From Symsagittifera roscoffensis (lineage: Eukaryota > Xenacoelomorpha > Acoela > Convolutidae), in NCBI RefSeq assembly GCF_963678635.1, contig NC_087070.1, positions 4,436,539 to 4,500,538 of the forward strand: a DNA stretch of 64,000 bases, read 5' to 3'. The notes beneath the pieces are model-generated. The model saw only the letters and a list, made by a program, of their open reading frames with translations, did no database searches and was not told the origin of the DNA. Below, in pieces: positions 1-11,083 of this stretch (positions are counted from its first letter, which is position 1; every line of letters begins with the position of its first letter). Position numbers and translations under genes: made by a program.

Positions 1-2990
1 CACTGTCAGGATCCTGGTACACCTCTCTGTCCAGGTCTCTCGCCCGAGTTTCCACTAGTAGCGTGTGTATCGCCAGTTCTGACAGTTCGGATCCCGAAGT
101 CGAATTCCTGTCGGAATAGGTATCCATTCCTGAGTTTCGGGATTCATCATCCGTCGAAGGTGTTGTGCTGGAGACTGCACGCTCCTCCAGATCATGTCTG
201 TATTTCCTTCGCATCCATCTGAACTCCCCGGACAAAACCTTGTTCTCTAGGTCCTGTTTCTCATCAGGAATTTTCTCGTCTATCTCGGACTCCCCGGACC
301 AATTCACTTGTCCCGGGTGTTGATCTTGTGATCGCTGGTTTTTCTCCTTATCCTTCTCCCCGGACAAATAGTCTTGCAGCAGATTTTGTTTTACAACTTC
401 ACCCTCTTTATCCCGGTCTACAAAGGTGACAGTTTTCTTTTGCTTGCCGCTCTCCTGTCCTTTCTGTCCGTAAGAAGTACTGGTTAAAATCTCTTGGGGT
501 ATTGAGGATACTAGTTGCTGAACTATTGTCCTACAATCCCTCTCGTTCTCTTCGTGTTGTCGTCTGGACGGCATGATCTTGACCTTCTCACTGACTGTTA
601 GCGATGCCACTGCTGCTGTCCACTCGGGGTTATCTCTGGTCACTTCTCTTTCTAACAATCCACCCAGCATCCGCATCACTTGGGGTGTGACTTGCACCGT
701 TTTATCCAATAATGAGAGGCTGTTTATATTCATGCGAGAGAGTTCTTGCTGGACCAGGTTCGAGCGCAGCAACAGATCCAATGGGACCGGGTCCTCCCTT
801 GACAGGATCTTTATCTCTGCTGCTTTCTCTACAGGTAACTCAGGATGCCCTGGAATTGGATGTCCAGACTTATCCAACCATCTCGTTAAGGGAAGCGCTT
901 CATAAGTTTCTTTGTCCAAAAACGAGAATCCCTCCTTTACTTCCGCCTGATTAGCCTGCTTCTGCTCCAATCTTTCATAGAACTCAGTTTTCTTACTGAG
1001 GCTGTCAGCATTCTGGTGTTTATCACGCATCCTATGTTCGATTATCATATGGTAGCCATCCAGTCTTACTATCCATCTACCAATATAACTCTGATCCATC
1101 GAGTAGGTCTTCAACCAGGATAACGCTCTGTTGTCCACGCGTAACTTGAAGGGAGCGCTCCCCAAGTATGCACGGTACTTCTCCACGAAGGTGACTACTG
1201 CAAACATTTCTGCTTTTGGTGCGCCATATTTCATCTCTGTGTCACTCAAGACTTTGCTGCCGTATGCAATGGGACGGAGAACTGTTCTTCCGTTCCATTC
1301 TTGCTCTTGATGCAATATTCCTGAGATGGCCACCACCGATGCGTCTGTGTCAAGAACATACATGCCCTTTTCTGTAGGCATGCCCAGCACTGGCGCTTCG
1401 CACAGTTCCCGCTTTATGTTCTCGAAAGCAACTTGTGCCTCATCGTTCCATTCGAACTTCTTCCCTTTGTTGCGCATCAGCTTCTGCATCGGATACACCT
1501 TGTCCGCATATCCTTTAATGAATTCACGGTAGTAATTGGCAAACCCTAGGAAGCTCATGAGCTGTGTGTCCGTTCTAGGAGCTTTCCATGTCAGCACAGC
1601 CTCTACTGCTTCTGGATCTGGCCTCACACCATGCCTGTCCACCATTCTTCCCAGGTACTTGATCGAATCCCTAAGGATTTCACATTTCGATGGTTTGCAT
1701 TTCAAGCCTGCTCTTTTCATACATCCGAAGACCTCATCGAGCCGATCAATGTGATCCTCCAGGGTCGGTGTCGCAATGACTACATCATCCACGTAGCACA
1801 TCAAGAGATTCCCGTACTTTTTGGTCACTCCTGTCAAAGCCTGAGCCATCAGCCTTTGAAAAGTTGCTGTTGCATTGCACAAGCCGAAGGGCATCCTCTT
1901 CCACTGGTACAACCCCAATTCGCATGCGAATCCGGTTTTCTCTCTGTCCTTCTTTCGCAGAGGAACCTGCCAGAAGGCAGAACCCAAGTCCAATGTGGTG
2001 AAGAACTTTGCATCACCAAGTTTGGATAGGCTCTCGTCTATTCGCGGTATCGGGTACGCATCTTTAATCGTTACCGCGTTCAAGTAACGAAAGTCGCAAC
2101 AAAATCTAAGCTGCCCCCCTTTCTTTTTCGCCATGACTACCCCGCAAGCCCACGGCGATTTCGAGGGTTCTATCATGTCGTATTCAAGCAACATTTCTAT
2201 TTCCGCTCGGCACGCTTCCGATTTATGTGGCGTCATTCGCCTTGCGCCTTCCCTATGGGGAACGGCGCCCTCTTCTAGTTCGATTTCGTGTTCGACGAAA
2301 TTACAGCAACCGATGTCCGCCTTATGTTTTGAAAATACTTCGGCGTTCCGATCTAGGAGGTCCCGCAATTTTTCGAAATCTCCCTCACCTATTTTTACCT
2401 TCAAATGTTCTATCTCTGGCAAAACCGGTTTGTCAGATTCTAGCTCGTATGACGAGGGGCGTTCCGGAAAGTTCGAGCAGCTTGATAAGCCGTCGTCTGT
2501 TTCGGATTTCATTGAAAACAATTTATGAATAGATTTTAATTCATTAATTCTCTTTAAGATTTTATCTTTATTTGCATGATAAGGACAGTCTTTCACCTTA
2601 TTCTTCTTCAAGTTTTGTGTCTCCTCATAGTCGGTCCTCATCGGCAAGGCGTAGCCAAGCTTCTTTCCACGCTGGATTGAAACCGTGGTGTCCAGTGTGT
2701 TCAACAACACACTGACACACAGTCCGTTTCGCGTTACCGAGAAGCTCCGGCCTAAAATCACCGAACTCTGACTATTTGGATTCGGTACTAAGCAAACCTG
2801 TTTGCTATCACTTAACGAATTTAAATTTCTCATTCTAAAAATTGCTACTACAGCTTGTCCTGGTTGTAACTTTACTTTTCTATCCAAAAAAACTGGTACC
2901 TTATTTTCATCTGTTATTATCCTATTAATTGGTCTCTTAACATACTTTCGGTCCGGGTTTCTAATCCATATTAGACCGTTGTTCAAGTGA
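1..2990 (-). mobile_element. Ty3/Gypsy-type pol region (reverse transcriptase, RNase H), runs off left edge
   Basis: Fossil or recent LTR-element pol, read on the minus strand. Reverse translation shows a reverse transcriptase with the catalytic YVDD box near 1774-1803, flanked by typical Ty3 segments: a palm stretch to its right and a connection stretch around 1450-1700 with the FLGFANYYREF motif. RNase H begins near 1330 with a TDAS motif. A long hydrophilic, lysine- and glutamate-rich stretch follows toward base 1. The integrase is not in the window and should lie further left. The region continues from the gag-protease frame at 3051-6716 on the same strand, in a different frame, as many Ty3 elements bridge by programmed frameshifting. 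What I could read by eye looks largely open, which suggests a fairly young copy. The Ty3/Gypsy assignment is firm; the exact clade is not resolved. Confidence 0.85.
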
Positions 2991-3050
2991 CAAAATCTCT
3001 GCCCAAGATGAATTGGTCGGCGTCGTCCAGATTCTCTACCACCAGAAAGC

Positions 3051-6000
3051 TCATCCAAAGATCCCGTCCTCCCATGTGCCCATGTGGAGGACCGTTATTG
3101 GTGTTCTTCCGGCTACGTAGATAGCTCCTCGATTGGCTGCAGCCAGTCGGAGATTCGTTGGAATCAGATCTTCCCGCGTGAAGCCCATTCTTTCCCAAGT
3201 TTTTATCGGCATCACACTCACTACCGCTCCTGTGTCCAGAAGCCCTGTGACTCCGATTTTTGTTCCGTTGGTGTCGAGCAGGTGTGCTGTCACATCTGCT
3301 TCATATCCAATGTGTACAGCGTCTTGTTCCATCATGGCGTCATGGCCTATCCTGCGGACTTTGAGTTCCTCTTCACCCAAATAGATCTGCCCTATTTGGT
3401 CATCATCTGTTGTTACATAAGTCCTGGTGTAGATACTGATCCCATCCACGTTCAGCATCACTTGATACGGCCCATAGACTTCTAGGTAGCGTCCATGAAG
3501 TTTCTTCATGCGAGGGCCACCCGTGGTCAGTAGTGCCCTCACAGCCCTCGACTCGGTGCGTGGCTCCATCTGCCTCAGATAGTCTGCATATGTGTCCAAA
3601 TGCATCAGAGTGAACTCAGACGGTTCACTCAGATTTCTGATTACCTGATGCCCTGCCACCGAGATTATCGACTGTATTTTACTTCCTTGCGGTGCCATAC
3701 CGAACCTCTGACCAGAGATAACATTAAGTTTCATGCTCAAGCTGCTTGGTGCTTTTGCCTCTTCAACTTCCGTTGCTTCAAAGGCGTTCAGTTGCTCCTG
3801 TAATTTTTCATTCTCCAGCTCGAGTTTCACCTTTTGCTCAATCTCTTTCGTCACTAGTTCCTGCTGTACTCTATTTATAGCATCCCTCGCAGCTGCCCTA
3901 TAATCGATTTTGAAGTCATCGGCCGCCGTTGCTGGTTCCGGTTCACATGCTTCCTCTGTTACCGCTTGCATCTTCTTTGCCACCAGCTCTTGAGGTTTAT
4001 CCTTTCTGCGTGCCTCCGCTTCACTCAAAAGTCGAGCCTTGCTGGCTTTCACTCCTGACAAAGCTTCTTCATGTCTTGGATGCTTGATGTCTGCCACTGC
4101 ATCCCAGAATTGCGGACAATCTGATTTAAAATGACCTTCCAAGTTACAAAAAAAACACCTCGGGCCGAATTTCGCAATTACTCCTCTCATGAAATCCTCA
4201 TGATCCAACTCTGACGCATCTTCGTCCTCGAGGCTAAAGCCTATTGCTTTCATGCCTTGTTTGTAAGCTGGGCATGCTGACACATGATGGTCTGTTGAAC
4301 TGCAATTAGCACAAGAACGTCTCTTGTCCATATCATCCCTCGGTTTGTACCAATTGTTCCCTTGGTTTGCTGGTCCGTCGTTAAAATTTCCATAATTGTT
4401 CTTGTAATATCCAGATCTCGAAGGAGGTTTCAACAAAAGATACTCTTTTGATTTGAGCCTCAACTCCTCCGGTGTTGGCGCATTAGTTGATAGTGGTGTG
4501 TAATGCGTTGCTAGCATCGTACGAAGTTCATCATTTTTCACACCATCGATGAATTTTGAGGCTACGGCCAGGTTCATCCTTCGGTTTGACTCATCCGGTT
4601 GGCTGCGTCTTCTCAGCATTTCCAAATCATCGAGAAACTTGTCTATTGTTTCATCTTCTCGTTGCCTCCGTTTCTCGAAGCGCATCATCGCCTGGTGCCC
4701 CTGCACCCCTGATCCGAAACGGTTTAACAAGATTTCGAAGATTTTCTCAGCAGTGTCACGTTGATACTGTTTCTTGGCCATGACACAGTTCAGGGCTGTC
4801 CCTTCTAAGTTGCTGGTGAGTGCGCTGCATTCCTGTCTCTCCGACAAGTCCTCTTCCTCGAAATGCAGCTTCATTACCTCTATCCAGGTATCAATACAGC
4901 CATCAGATTCGTCTTTGTAGCATCTTGGTTTCTTAAAGACTCTTCTGGACTTCTCACTGCGTTCATTGGTTCTTGATAACCTTGTCAGGAATGTCTCCAA
5001 AGACCTGTTTAGGGGTTCAAATGCTGTGGCCATTGCCGTAGCATCCCTTGAGTGTCCTGCTTGAGTGTCCTCACACCTCGTCGAAGGCTCTGTGTGCGGT
5101 GCATCCCTGCAATCCGAATCACCATGAGCGTTTCCCGCTTGGCCCATATGACTCCTCCTCGGGCTTGTATGCCCCATGTTGCCAGAATCGCTTCTCCCAG
5201 TCGCATGTGTGCTTTGCGTTGGTCGTTCGTTCGAGGTTTGTCTGTTCCCCGTTGAACTTGCTCTACTGTTCGGGCCCCATGCTGTATTACCCCTTGTGGC
5301 ATAGCCTGATGAACTGCCCCTGCCTCTAGTGGATCCATTCGTCTTCCTCCTTTGATGTTCATTGAAGTTCACCCTCGGTTCCCTGCTTGGACCTCCCGAG
5401 TTCGGCTCTCCTTCTTTTGGTCCACTCTTGCTGCTTAGTAGCCCGTCCAACCTATCCATGATAGCCTGAGTTCGCCTCTCCATCATCGCGTCTATCTTTG
5501 TGTCAAGAGACCCAAGAGACTGCTCTTGCTGAATTCTTAACTTCTCCATGTCGGCTCTTAAGCGTAACTCCCTCTGTTCCGCCTCTCTTGTCATTCGCGA
5601 CAAGTTCCTCGTCATATGTTCGTCCGTTCTTTCTTTCAAGCGTTTTTCGCTTCTGTCAACTTCTTGTCTGTTGCGGTTTATTTCTTCCCGCAGACTTTCT
5701 CTTTCAATGTGAACTGCTCTTTCTAGTTCACTCATCCTTATCGACATCTGTTCATTTTGTTCTCCTAAACTGCCCACTATGTTGTTTAAGGCTTCCTCTA
5801 GTGCTGCCCCGTTATCCATGAGTGGCGTCACTAGTGGTGGTGTAACCCTGTCGGTCCCAGGTAACTTCGTGCTTGTCGAGATCCGGGCCTTGACTCTCTG
5901 CTTCAACGTCTTTTCATTATTTAATTCAGGATCGATTAACGCGTTGTCAAGCCCTCTGGTTCTACTCTCTTCAGGTTGTGGCTCCGAACTTGTCCTAATC

Positions 6001-6716
6001 GCGAAGTCCTTTGACTGGCCTGGTGTGTTTGCCTCTTTGCTTATCGTTGTCACTACACCAAATTTGTCCATGGTTCCAGTCTCTCTTCCGACGTGTGCCT
6101 CACTCTCCTGGATCGAACTATTGAGGCTGACTTGAGATCCAAAGTCCCCTTGCTCCTCTTCATCCTCTTCCTCCTGGGACTCACCATCGTTTCCTGTTCC
6201 TCCTCCCATGCTGAATGGAAAGATGTTTCCGAAGGTGTTCTTCATTCTTTCTGAGAACGATGATGAGGTTGTTTGTTTCCCAGTTCCGCTTGCCATCATA
6301 GTGTTGTCGTCTGTCGGAGATCTTCTAGTTGCCGTTACTTCAGTTGAGATGTCGGACAGTTCCGACATCTCCTCTCGATCCAATGTCCCGGTGGAAGTGG
6401 CAAAATCATGGCCTTGTTCTACCGGAGTAGATTCACTCGCCAGCCTTCTGCCTCTCCCTTCCAGTCCATTTACTCCCTGGTTGTCGTTCATGGTATGGTC
6501 CGTATTGACCTCAACTTCTAACAGTTCTCTTCGCTCTTCTGAGGTCTTCTGACTTCTCGTTTCAACCATTCTGCCTGAAACCGTCTCCTCTTTATCGGAC
6601 CGGGATCGCTTGATCCAATCCACAAAAGGCTCGGTCATCGTTTTTCTTTGCTTTTCAGGTATGAATTTCCTAGAGCTATTACCTCGTTTTGGTATCCTTG
6701 ACTTGTTTAAACTCAT
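3051..6716 (-). CDS. Gag-protease polyprotein of the Ty3/Gypsy-type element
   Basis: A single open frame of 1221 residues, long for a Ty3 Gag. The first 300 residues are acidic and Ser/Thr-rich. A long charged, Glu/Arg-rich helix that looks like a coiled coil spans about 300-430, followed by a Gly/Ser/Arg-rich linker. A capsid-like retrotransposon Gag region lies at about 600-770. Two CCHC zinc knuckles sit near 800 (CANCSSTDHHVSAC) and 852 (CFFCNLEGHFKSDC). A second charged helix follows at about 890-980. Near 1160 is the aspartic protease signature LLDTGAVVSVMP. The start chosen is the first Met, MSLNKS. In such elements Gag forms the intracellular particle, the knuckles bind the RNA, and the protease matures the polyprotein. 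The frame looks whole, so the copy may be recent. The main uncertainty is the clade, not the class. Confidence 0.9.
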   Translation of the reverse strand: MSLNKSRIPKRGNSSRKFIPEKQRKTMTEPFVDWIKRSRSDKEETVSGRMVETRSQKTSEERRELLEVEVNTDHTMNDNQGVNGLEGRGRRLASESTPVEQGHDFATSTGTLDREEMSELSDISTEVTATRRSPTDDNTMMASGTGKQTTSSSFSERMKNTFGNIFPFSMGGGTGNDGESQEEEDEEEQGDFGSQVSLNSSIQESEAHVGRETGTMDKFGVVTTISKEANTPGQSKDFAIRTSSEPQPEESRTRGLDNALIDPELNNEKTLKQRVKARISTSTKLPGTDRVTPPLVTPLMDNGAALEEALNNIVGSLGEQNEQMSIRMSELERAVHIERESLREEINRNRQEVDRSEKRLKERTDEHMTRNLSRMTREAEQRELRLRADMEKLRIQQEQSLGSLDTKIDAMMERRTQAIMDRLDGLLSSKSGPKEGEPNSGGPSREPRVNFNEHQRRKTNGSTRGRGSSSGYATRGNTAWGPNSRASSTGNRQTSNERPTQSTHATGRSDSGNMGHTSPRRSHMGQAGNAHGDSDCRDAPHTEPSTRCEDTQAGHSRDATAMATAFEPLNRSLETFLTRLSRTNERSEKSRRVFKKPRCYKDESDGCIDTWIEVMKLHFEEEDLSERQECSALTSNLEGTALNCVMAKKQYQRDTAEKIFEILLNRFGSGVQGHQAMMRFEKRRQREDETIDKFLDDLEMLRRRSQPDESNRRMNLAVASKFIDGVKNDELRTMLATHYTPLSTNAPTPEELRLKSKEYLLLKPPSRSGYYKNNYGNFNDGPANQGNNWYKPRDDMDKRRSCANCSSTDHHVSACPAYKQGMKAIGFSLEDEDASELDHEDFMRGVIAKFGPRCFFCNLEGHFKSDCPQFWDAVADIKHPRHEEALSGVKASKARLLSEAEARRKDKPQELVAKKMQAVTEEACEPEPATAADDFKIDYRAAARDAINRVQQELVTKEIEQKVKLELENEKLQEQLNAFEATEVEEAKAPSSLSMKLNVISGQRFGMAPQGSKIQSIISVAGHQVIRNLSEPSEFTLMHLDTYADYLRQMEPRTESRAVRALLTTGGPRMKKLHGRYLEVYGPYQVMLNVDGISIYTRTYVTTDDDQIGQIYLGEEELKVRRIGHDAMMEQDAVHIGYEADVTAHLLDTNGTKIGVTGLLDTGAVVSVMPIKTWERMGFTREDLIPTNLRLAAANRGAIYVAGRTPITVLHMGTWEDGIFG

Positions 6717-7489
6717 TCTTTATTTGTCACTTTCCTATGCCCACTCTTGACTCAATTGCTAGAGACCTTATAGTTTTATTAACAATAATAATGACACAAC
6801 ACAATAAATTTCACCAGATTCTACTAAATAGTGACCACGAATCCCTGTATGTTGTCAGAGTACAGTTTGTATAAAATTTATTCACACTAGCCGATTATCG
6901 GTCCAAAGATCTGGAAACTAGCACAATATGATGTTATCAGTCAATTTTAAAAGATAGTGTACTCACTACCCAATCAAGCACAGTTTAGGTTGATTTAAAA
7001 TCAAAAACAAAAAATATATATTGACACAATATGAATGTATATATTAAAAAAATGTATGTGTCTTGTACTCTTAGTCGGTCGCTGTACAATAGTCGAACCT
7101 GTCTTTTAAAGAAAAAGCTTTCCCGGCTTGGTGCTGCACCAAACAGACAAAACTTTGAAGGCAGTTATTTGCTCAAGTGGGCGTCTATTGCACCCACCGA
7201 GTATTGTGTTACCTATCTGCCTTCGGACTGCCCGAGCTAGACCTACTAAAATCCTCAGGGCAGTCACTTTTCCCAAAAACGTATTATGTTTCAATCCACA
7301 CCAATGAGTCACGCTCTTTTTAATTTAGACTTAGTGTCGCGAATATCCGAGTTCGGACCTGTTTTGTATTAGTCTGGTTCTTTTTGAAAGGCAAGTTACC
7401 AGTGCAGTCACTGATACCTAGCCTGTGTATTAATAACCTAATACCTCTCGCTTTTTAGTCTTTCTTTCGTTTACCTAAGTCCTTAATAA
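6717..7489. other. Non-coding leader upstream of gag
   Basis: AT-rich DNA directly upstream of the minus-strand gag frame, with no convincing coding region. If the element is standard, the primer-binding site and the inner end of the 5' LTR should lie here. I looked for a tRNA-complementary TGG start next to a CA dinucleotide and found no site I would defend. Confidence 0.5.
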
Positions 7490-9180
7490 AATAATACCCC
7501 TCCGGATTGGCACAAATAGGACCCTTCCGGACTGTCAGAATATGGACCCCTCCGGATTGGGACCCCTCCGAGTTAGTTAATAGTAGACCCCTCCGGGTTT
7601 GGACCCCTCCGAATTAGCAACTATAAGACCCCTCCGGATTCGGACCCCTCCGGTTTTGTGGAAAAGAGACCCCTCCGGATTCGGACCCCTCTGACTTTGA
7701 AAAACTTCGACCCCTCCGGATTGGGAGCCCTTAGCTCTGTCAAAGTAGCTTTTCGTAGTTTTCTTAATTTCAGCTTGTACCCCTCCGGATACGTTCTGCG
7801 TTGCTTTTATGCTGTTTAGAATTAACTGGGAAGGGTATAGGGTCCTTTCCTAGACCCCTCCGGATTGAAGTTAAGGCACTTATTTGACAATTCACACTAA
7901 CGGTGAAGGGTCTTATCACTTGCCTAATTTCGACTCTATTATGGTTGTCTTGTGCCTTCAGCCCTCCCTTTTTGTCTAGAACTGTCCTAAGTTACTTAGT
8001 TCAATCGCTATCAACTTTTGGTAGGGGTATAAGGGTTTTTCAGAAAAATTTATAAAACGTGAAGGGTGTACCCCTCCGGATTTGTGTAATTTGCTAAAAA
8101 CAATCTCAAAAAATTTTCTCGCTCGCTTTTTCGAGTAATTCTCTTTCCTACTAGTAAGTTCAGCTAATTTCTGATCTAATGGTACCAAGATTGACTCGAT
8201 ATGCTCTGTAGTTCCAAAGTTATTAACCAAAACGTCTTTTTTCCAAACTCAAAAATTTTCTCTCTTATAGGTTCCGCCTAACTTTTTCCGCAAATCTGGT
8301 CCTTTCGACCTAAAAATTATTGATCTGAGCTCAGAAGGCCTATACTCTTCTAGTTCAATGCAAAAGACCCGATCTAAAACGCTTTTGTAGAAAAAATTTG
8401 CGAAAAACTATGCTACCTGGACCCCTCCGGATTGATGAATCCACCAAATCAAACACGTTATGTTCGATTTCTCTGCAACCCGGAAGGCTTTCGGGTAGCG
8501 GGTTTTAAAACTCGTAGATTCACTAGTGGACGTTGTCCGAACAACTATTTTTACTGTCCTAACTCAAAGATTTCAAAAAATTTTCTGATTTTATAGTGCT
8601 TCTTACTATCAAAAAATGGGAAAATTTGGTTTTTGGTACCAAACTAGTTCCAACCACTTCCGAACTAAAGTTAACCGGTTCTACTTATTACAGTAGTGCA
8701 GTTACGATGTAACACACTAACTTAGCGCTTTTTTCCGTTTCAAAAAATATCGATATCTCAAAAATCGCGACTTGTGGGGGGATCAAAATATCGCTATTTT
8801 GACCCTAAAAACCGGTCTGTCTTCGTTGTTTTTCACTGAAAAACGATATAAGACTATTAATATAGGCTATATAAGTAATAATATTAGTAATACTATACCC
8901 CTCCGGGTTTGTTTATTATCCGAATTAAGGTGCTTAACTCGGATATTCGCAGTTCGGTGAAGGGTCACTACAGTGCAGCACTGTCGAGCCCCCCACAGAT
9001 TACTATCTTACTTTTTGTACCAAAAGGGATACAAAACTTGTTAACGATACCCAACAGTCGATTGTTGTTGTCGTTGAGCCCCTTCTTGTTGCTCCTTGTA
9101 CTGCTTGCCGGATCGGTCTTCACCCAGGACCCTTCCGAATTGAGCGCAAATCAGCTGACCCTTCCGGATTGAGCGCAATT
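7490..9180. repeat. Dispersed array of a GACCCCTCCGGATT-like motif
   Basis: About 18 copies of a 13-14 bp GC-rich motif stand out from AT-rich surroundings. They are dense between 7497 and 7720 (about 11 copies, many 15-25 bp apart, often in pairs), then sparser near 7777, 7852, 8069, 8419, 8896, 9128 and 9158. Isolated relatives lie near 10203 and, inverted, near 8478, 9571 and 10599. Variants are mainly CCCTTCCGG for CCCCTCCGG and changes in the GATT end. Some copies are embedded in larger repeated modules that also carry GGTGAAGGGT (7905, 8957). Spacing is irregular, so this is not a simple tandem repeat. Its position between gag and the RAB28 exons suggests it belongs to the leader or LTR of the retroelement and may be a protein-binding array. 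That role is inference. Confidence 0.7.
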
Positions 9181-10924
9181 TATCATTAACGTGCTTAAAT
9201 GCTCAAATAACCCTACAGTACAAGCCTCACAAACGGGCCACAAAATTGATCGTAACGATCCTGACTGATATAAATGCCTGTAACAACAATATATCTATCA
9301 ACAACAAACGGGGGGGTTGAATCACATCTTGTCTGGGGGGATGATTTCTACTGATTTTTTACTTTTTTTTTACTGTTTTTGGTTTTTTCGGTTATTTTTT
9401 ATGTTTTTTGTTTTTCTTGGGTACTATACTACTTTTTGTTTGGTTTTGCTTATATCTTTAAGTGTTTTTGGTCACAAACCACTCAGGGGATGAGGGGTTC
9501 ATGATTCCCCCCACCCTTCCTGGTTCGTGAATTTTCGGTCTTAACTAGGTTAAAAAACTATTCACGGTAATCCGGAAGGCTTCCGCGTTCCGAACTACCC
9601 TTCCGCCCCGGCAGTTTAGGCCTATTAAGGGCGTTAATGTGAGCATCCGCTCGGCGCGGAGTGCTCGTTAACGGTTCCGCCGGTCATGATGTTATGAAAG
9701 AATAACACCCAGGAGCGCCATAAAAACATACATGTAACATTCGCCCGGAAGATACATATCGACGGATAACAAAACTAAGTCTTAAGACGACTGGCTAGCG
9801 TCTAAACAGAGCTTTGCATGTTTTTCACCGTCTCTACCAAGCCAGTACTTTTCGGTGGTCTTTTCTAACATCGGGTCGACAAAAACGTTACTGTTCTCCG
9901 GCTTCGACCAGAACGCTCAAATTAACTGAATTACATGCAAAAATAGTGAGCTCATGGCTGGGTCTCAGTATCCCCAGACCACGAGGTCACTCCTAAAAAC
10001 AGGGCTACTATTTATTATATTACTATTGTTTTTGTTCAGTAGATAAAAATCATCATCTCCATCGAAGATGGATCAACCCTTTCCCCCCCAACTCTTAGCA
10101 CCTCATCCCTGTCAAAACTAATTCAAATATCAGTTAAATTCAAGTCAGAACATGACAGGATGCTAAAAGTTCATATGAGTTAATAAAAGTTTCCGTCCCG
10201 AGACCCTTCCGGATTCTTGAATCCAGTGAATCAAGCTCCTTAAGTTCGAATTCACGATAACACGGAGGGCTGATTTCTTACACTTCACCGTTGTTCGCAA
10301 CGGCCTTGCAACTATTGTAGCAGCACAATAGTTGCAACTCGGAACGTTCTCTGCACTCTGCTGCTGTTTTTCTTCAATTTCGACTTCTTCAATTTCGATC
10401 AAGTTGTTCTCGTCAGCGCAACTAACGTTGTTGTTCTCCTTTTTTCACTCGTTTTTTGTTAAAAATGGCCGTTTCAGCATTTCTCAGAAATGTGACGTCA
10501 TCATTCGAATTTTTGAAATTTTAAAATACTAGAATATTCCAGCCTTCACCGTTTGGCTAAACGTTCCAATAACGCCCTTAGTTCATAAAAACCACCAATC
10601 CGGAAGGCTTACTGCTAAAATTCCGAATTCTGCAGAGATTGCATTTTTCACATTCTGGTCGAATGTCACAATAATCAGATTATTTTATTTGAAGTTGATT
10701 TTCGTAATTCGTAGTTTTAACGAAGCTTGATTAGGTCAATGGATATAAGAAAGATTGTTTTTTTTTAAAATATAGAGTACCATTTGGAAAAACTAGTTTG
10801 CAAAATAATGATGAAGTACCGAATAAACATGAAAAACGTAACGCGAGCCTTGTGTGCGAGTGTGCCTTAAGTTGATATTGAAAAGTTGAAATCTCTCTAT
10901 ATCTGTTGTTCCGTCGTTTGTCAG
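9181..10924. other. Gene-free stretch between motif array and first visible RAB28 exon
   Basis: T-rich DNA at about 9345-9470, G runs near 9310 and 9337, and a few diverged copies of the CCGG-type motif (9571, 10203, 10599). I see no exon here, including no P-loop or switch-region exon expected upstream in a RAB28 gene. The outer end of the retroelement probably falls somewhere before about 10630, because the motif copies stop there. Confidence 0.5.
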
Positions 10925-11083
10925 GGATCCTGTTCGTCTATGACGTCACAAACCAGCAGAGCTTCGATGACCTGGAGGACTGGATGAAGGTGGCCAATAA
11001 TGTACTTGCTACCAGTGACATCACAGCAGCCACAACCAGCAACACTAGAGATGAAACATCCTCTTCTGTCCACGAACAACAAG
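10925..11083 (+). CDS. RAB28: RAB28-like small GTPase, first visible coding exon (partial gene)
   Basis: The exon follows a pyrimidine-rich acceptor ending TTTGTCAG and ends at an AAG/GTGTGT donor. It encodes the beta-strand after switch II, with LFVYDVTNQQSFDDLEDW, which matches the conserved LLVYDITNYQSFENLEDW region of animal RAB28. The rest of the exon is Ser/Thr-rich (residues DITAATTSNTRDETSSSV) and is not expected from the vertebrate protein, so this lineage has a long insertion before the guanine-binding NKVD motif. The exon ends in phase 1, which fits the next exon. RAB28 is a farnesylated Rab-like GTPase of cilia and vesicle traffic in other animals. Upstream exons with the P-loop are not found in the window. 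The minus-strand retroelement at 1-6716 may lie in the intervening intron. Confidence 0.88.

Noticed and set aside
2983-3485. Plus-strand ORFs across 3084-3485 and similar ones across the gag region
   Set aside because: They are shadows of the minus-strand gag-protease frame, with no domain of their own.
7976-8230. 84-codon minus-strand ORF in the motif-array region as a small gene
   Set aside because: Lys-rich, with no recognisable domain and lying across the non-coding motif array. Chance is likely.
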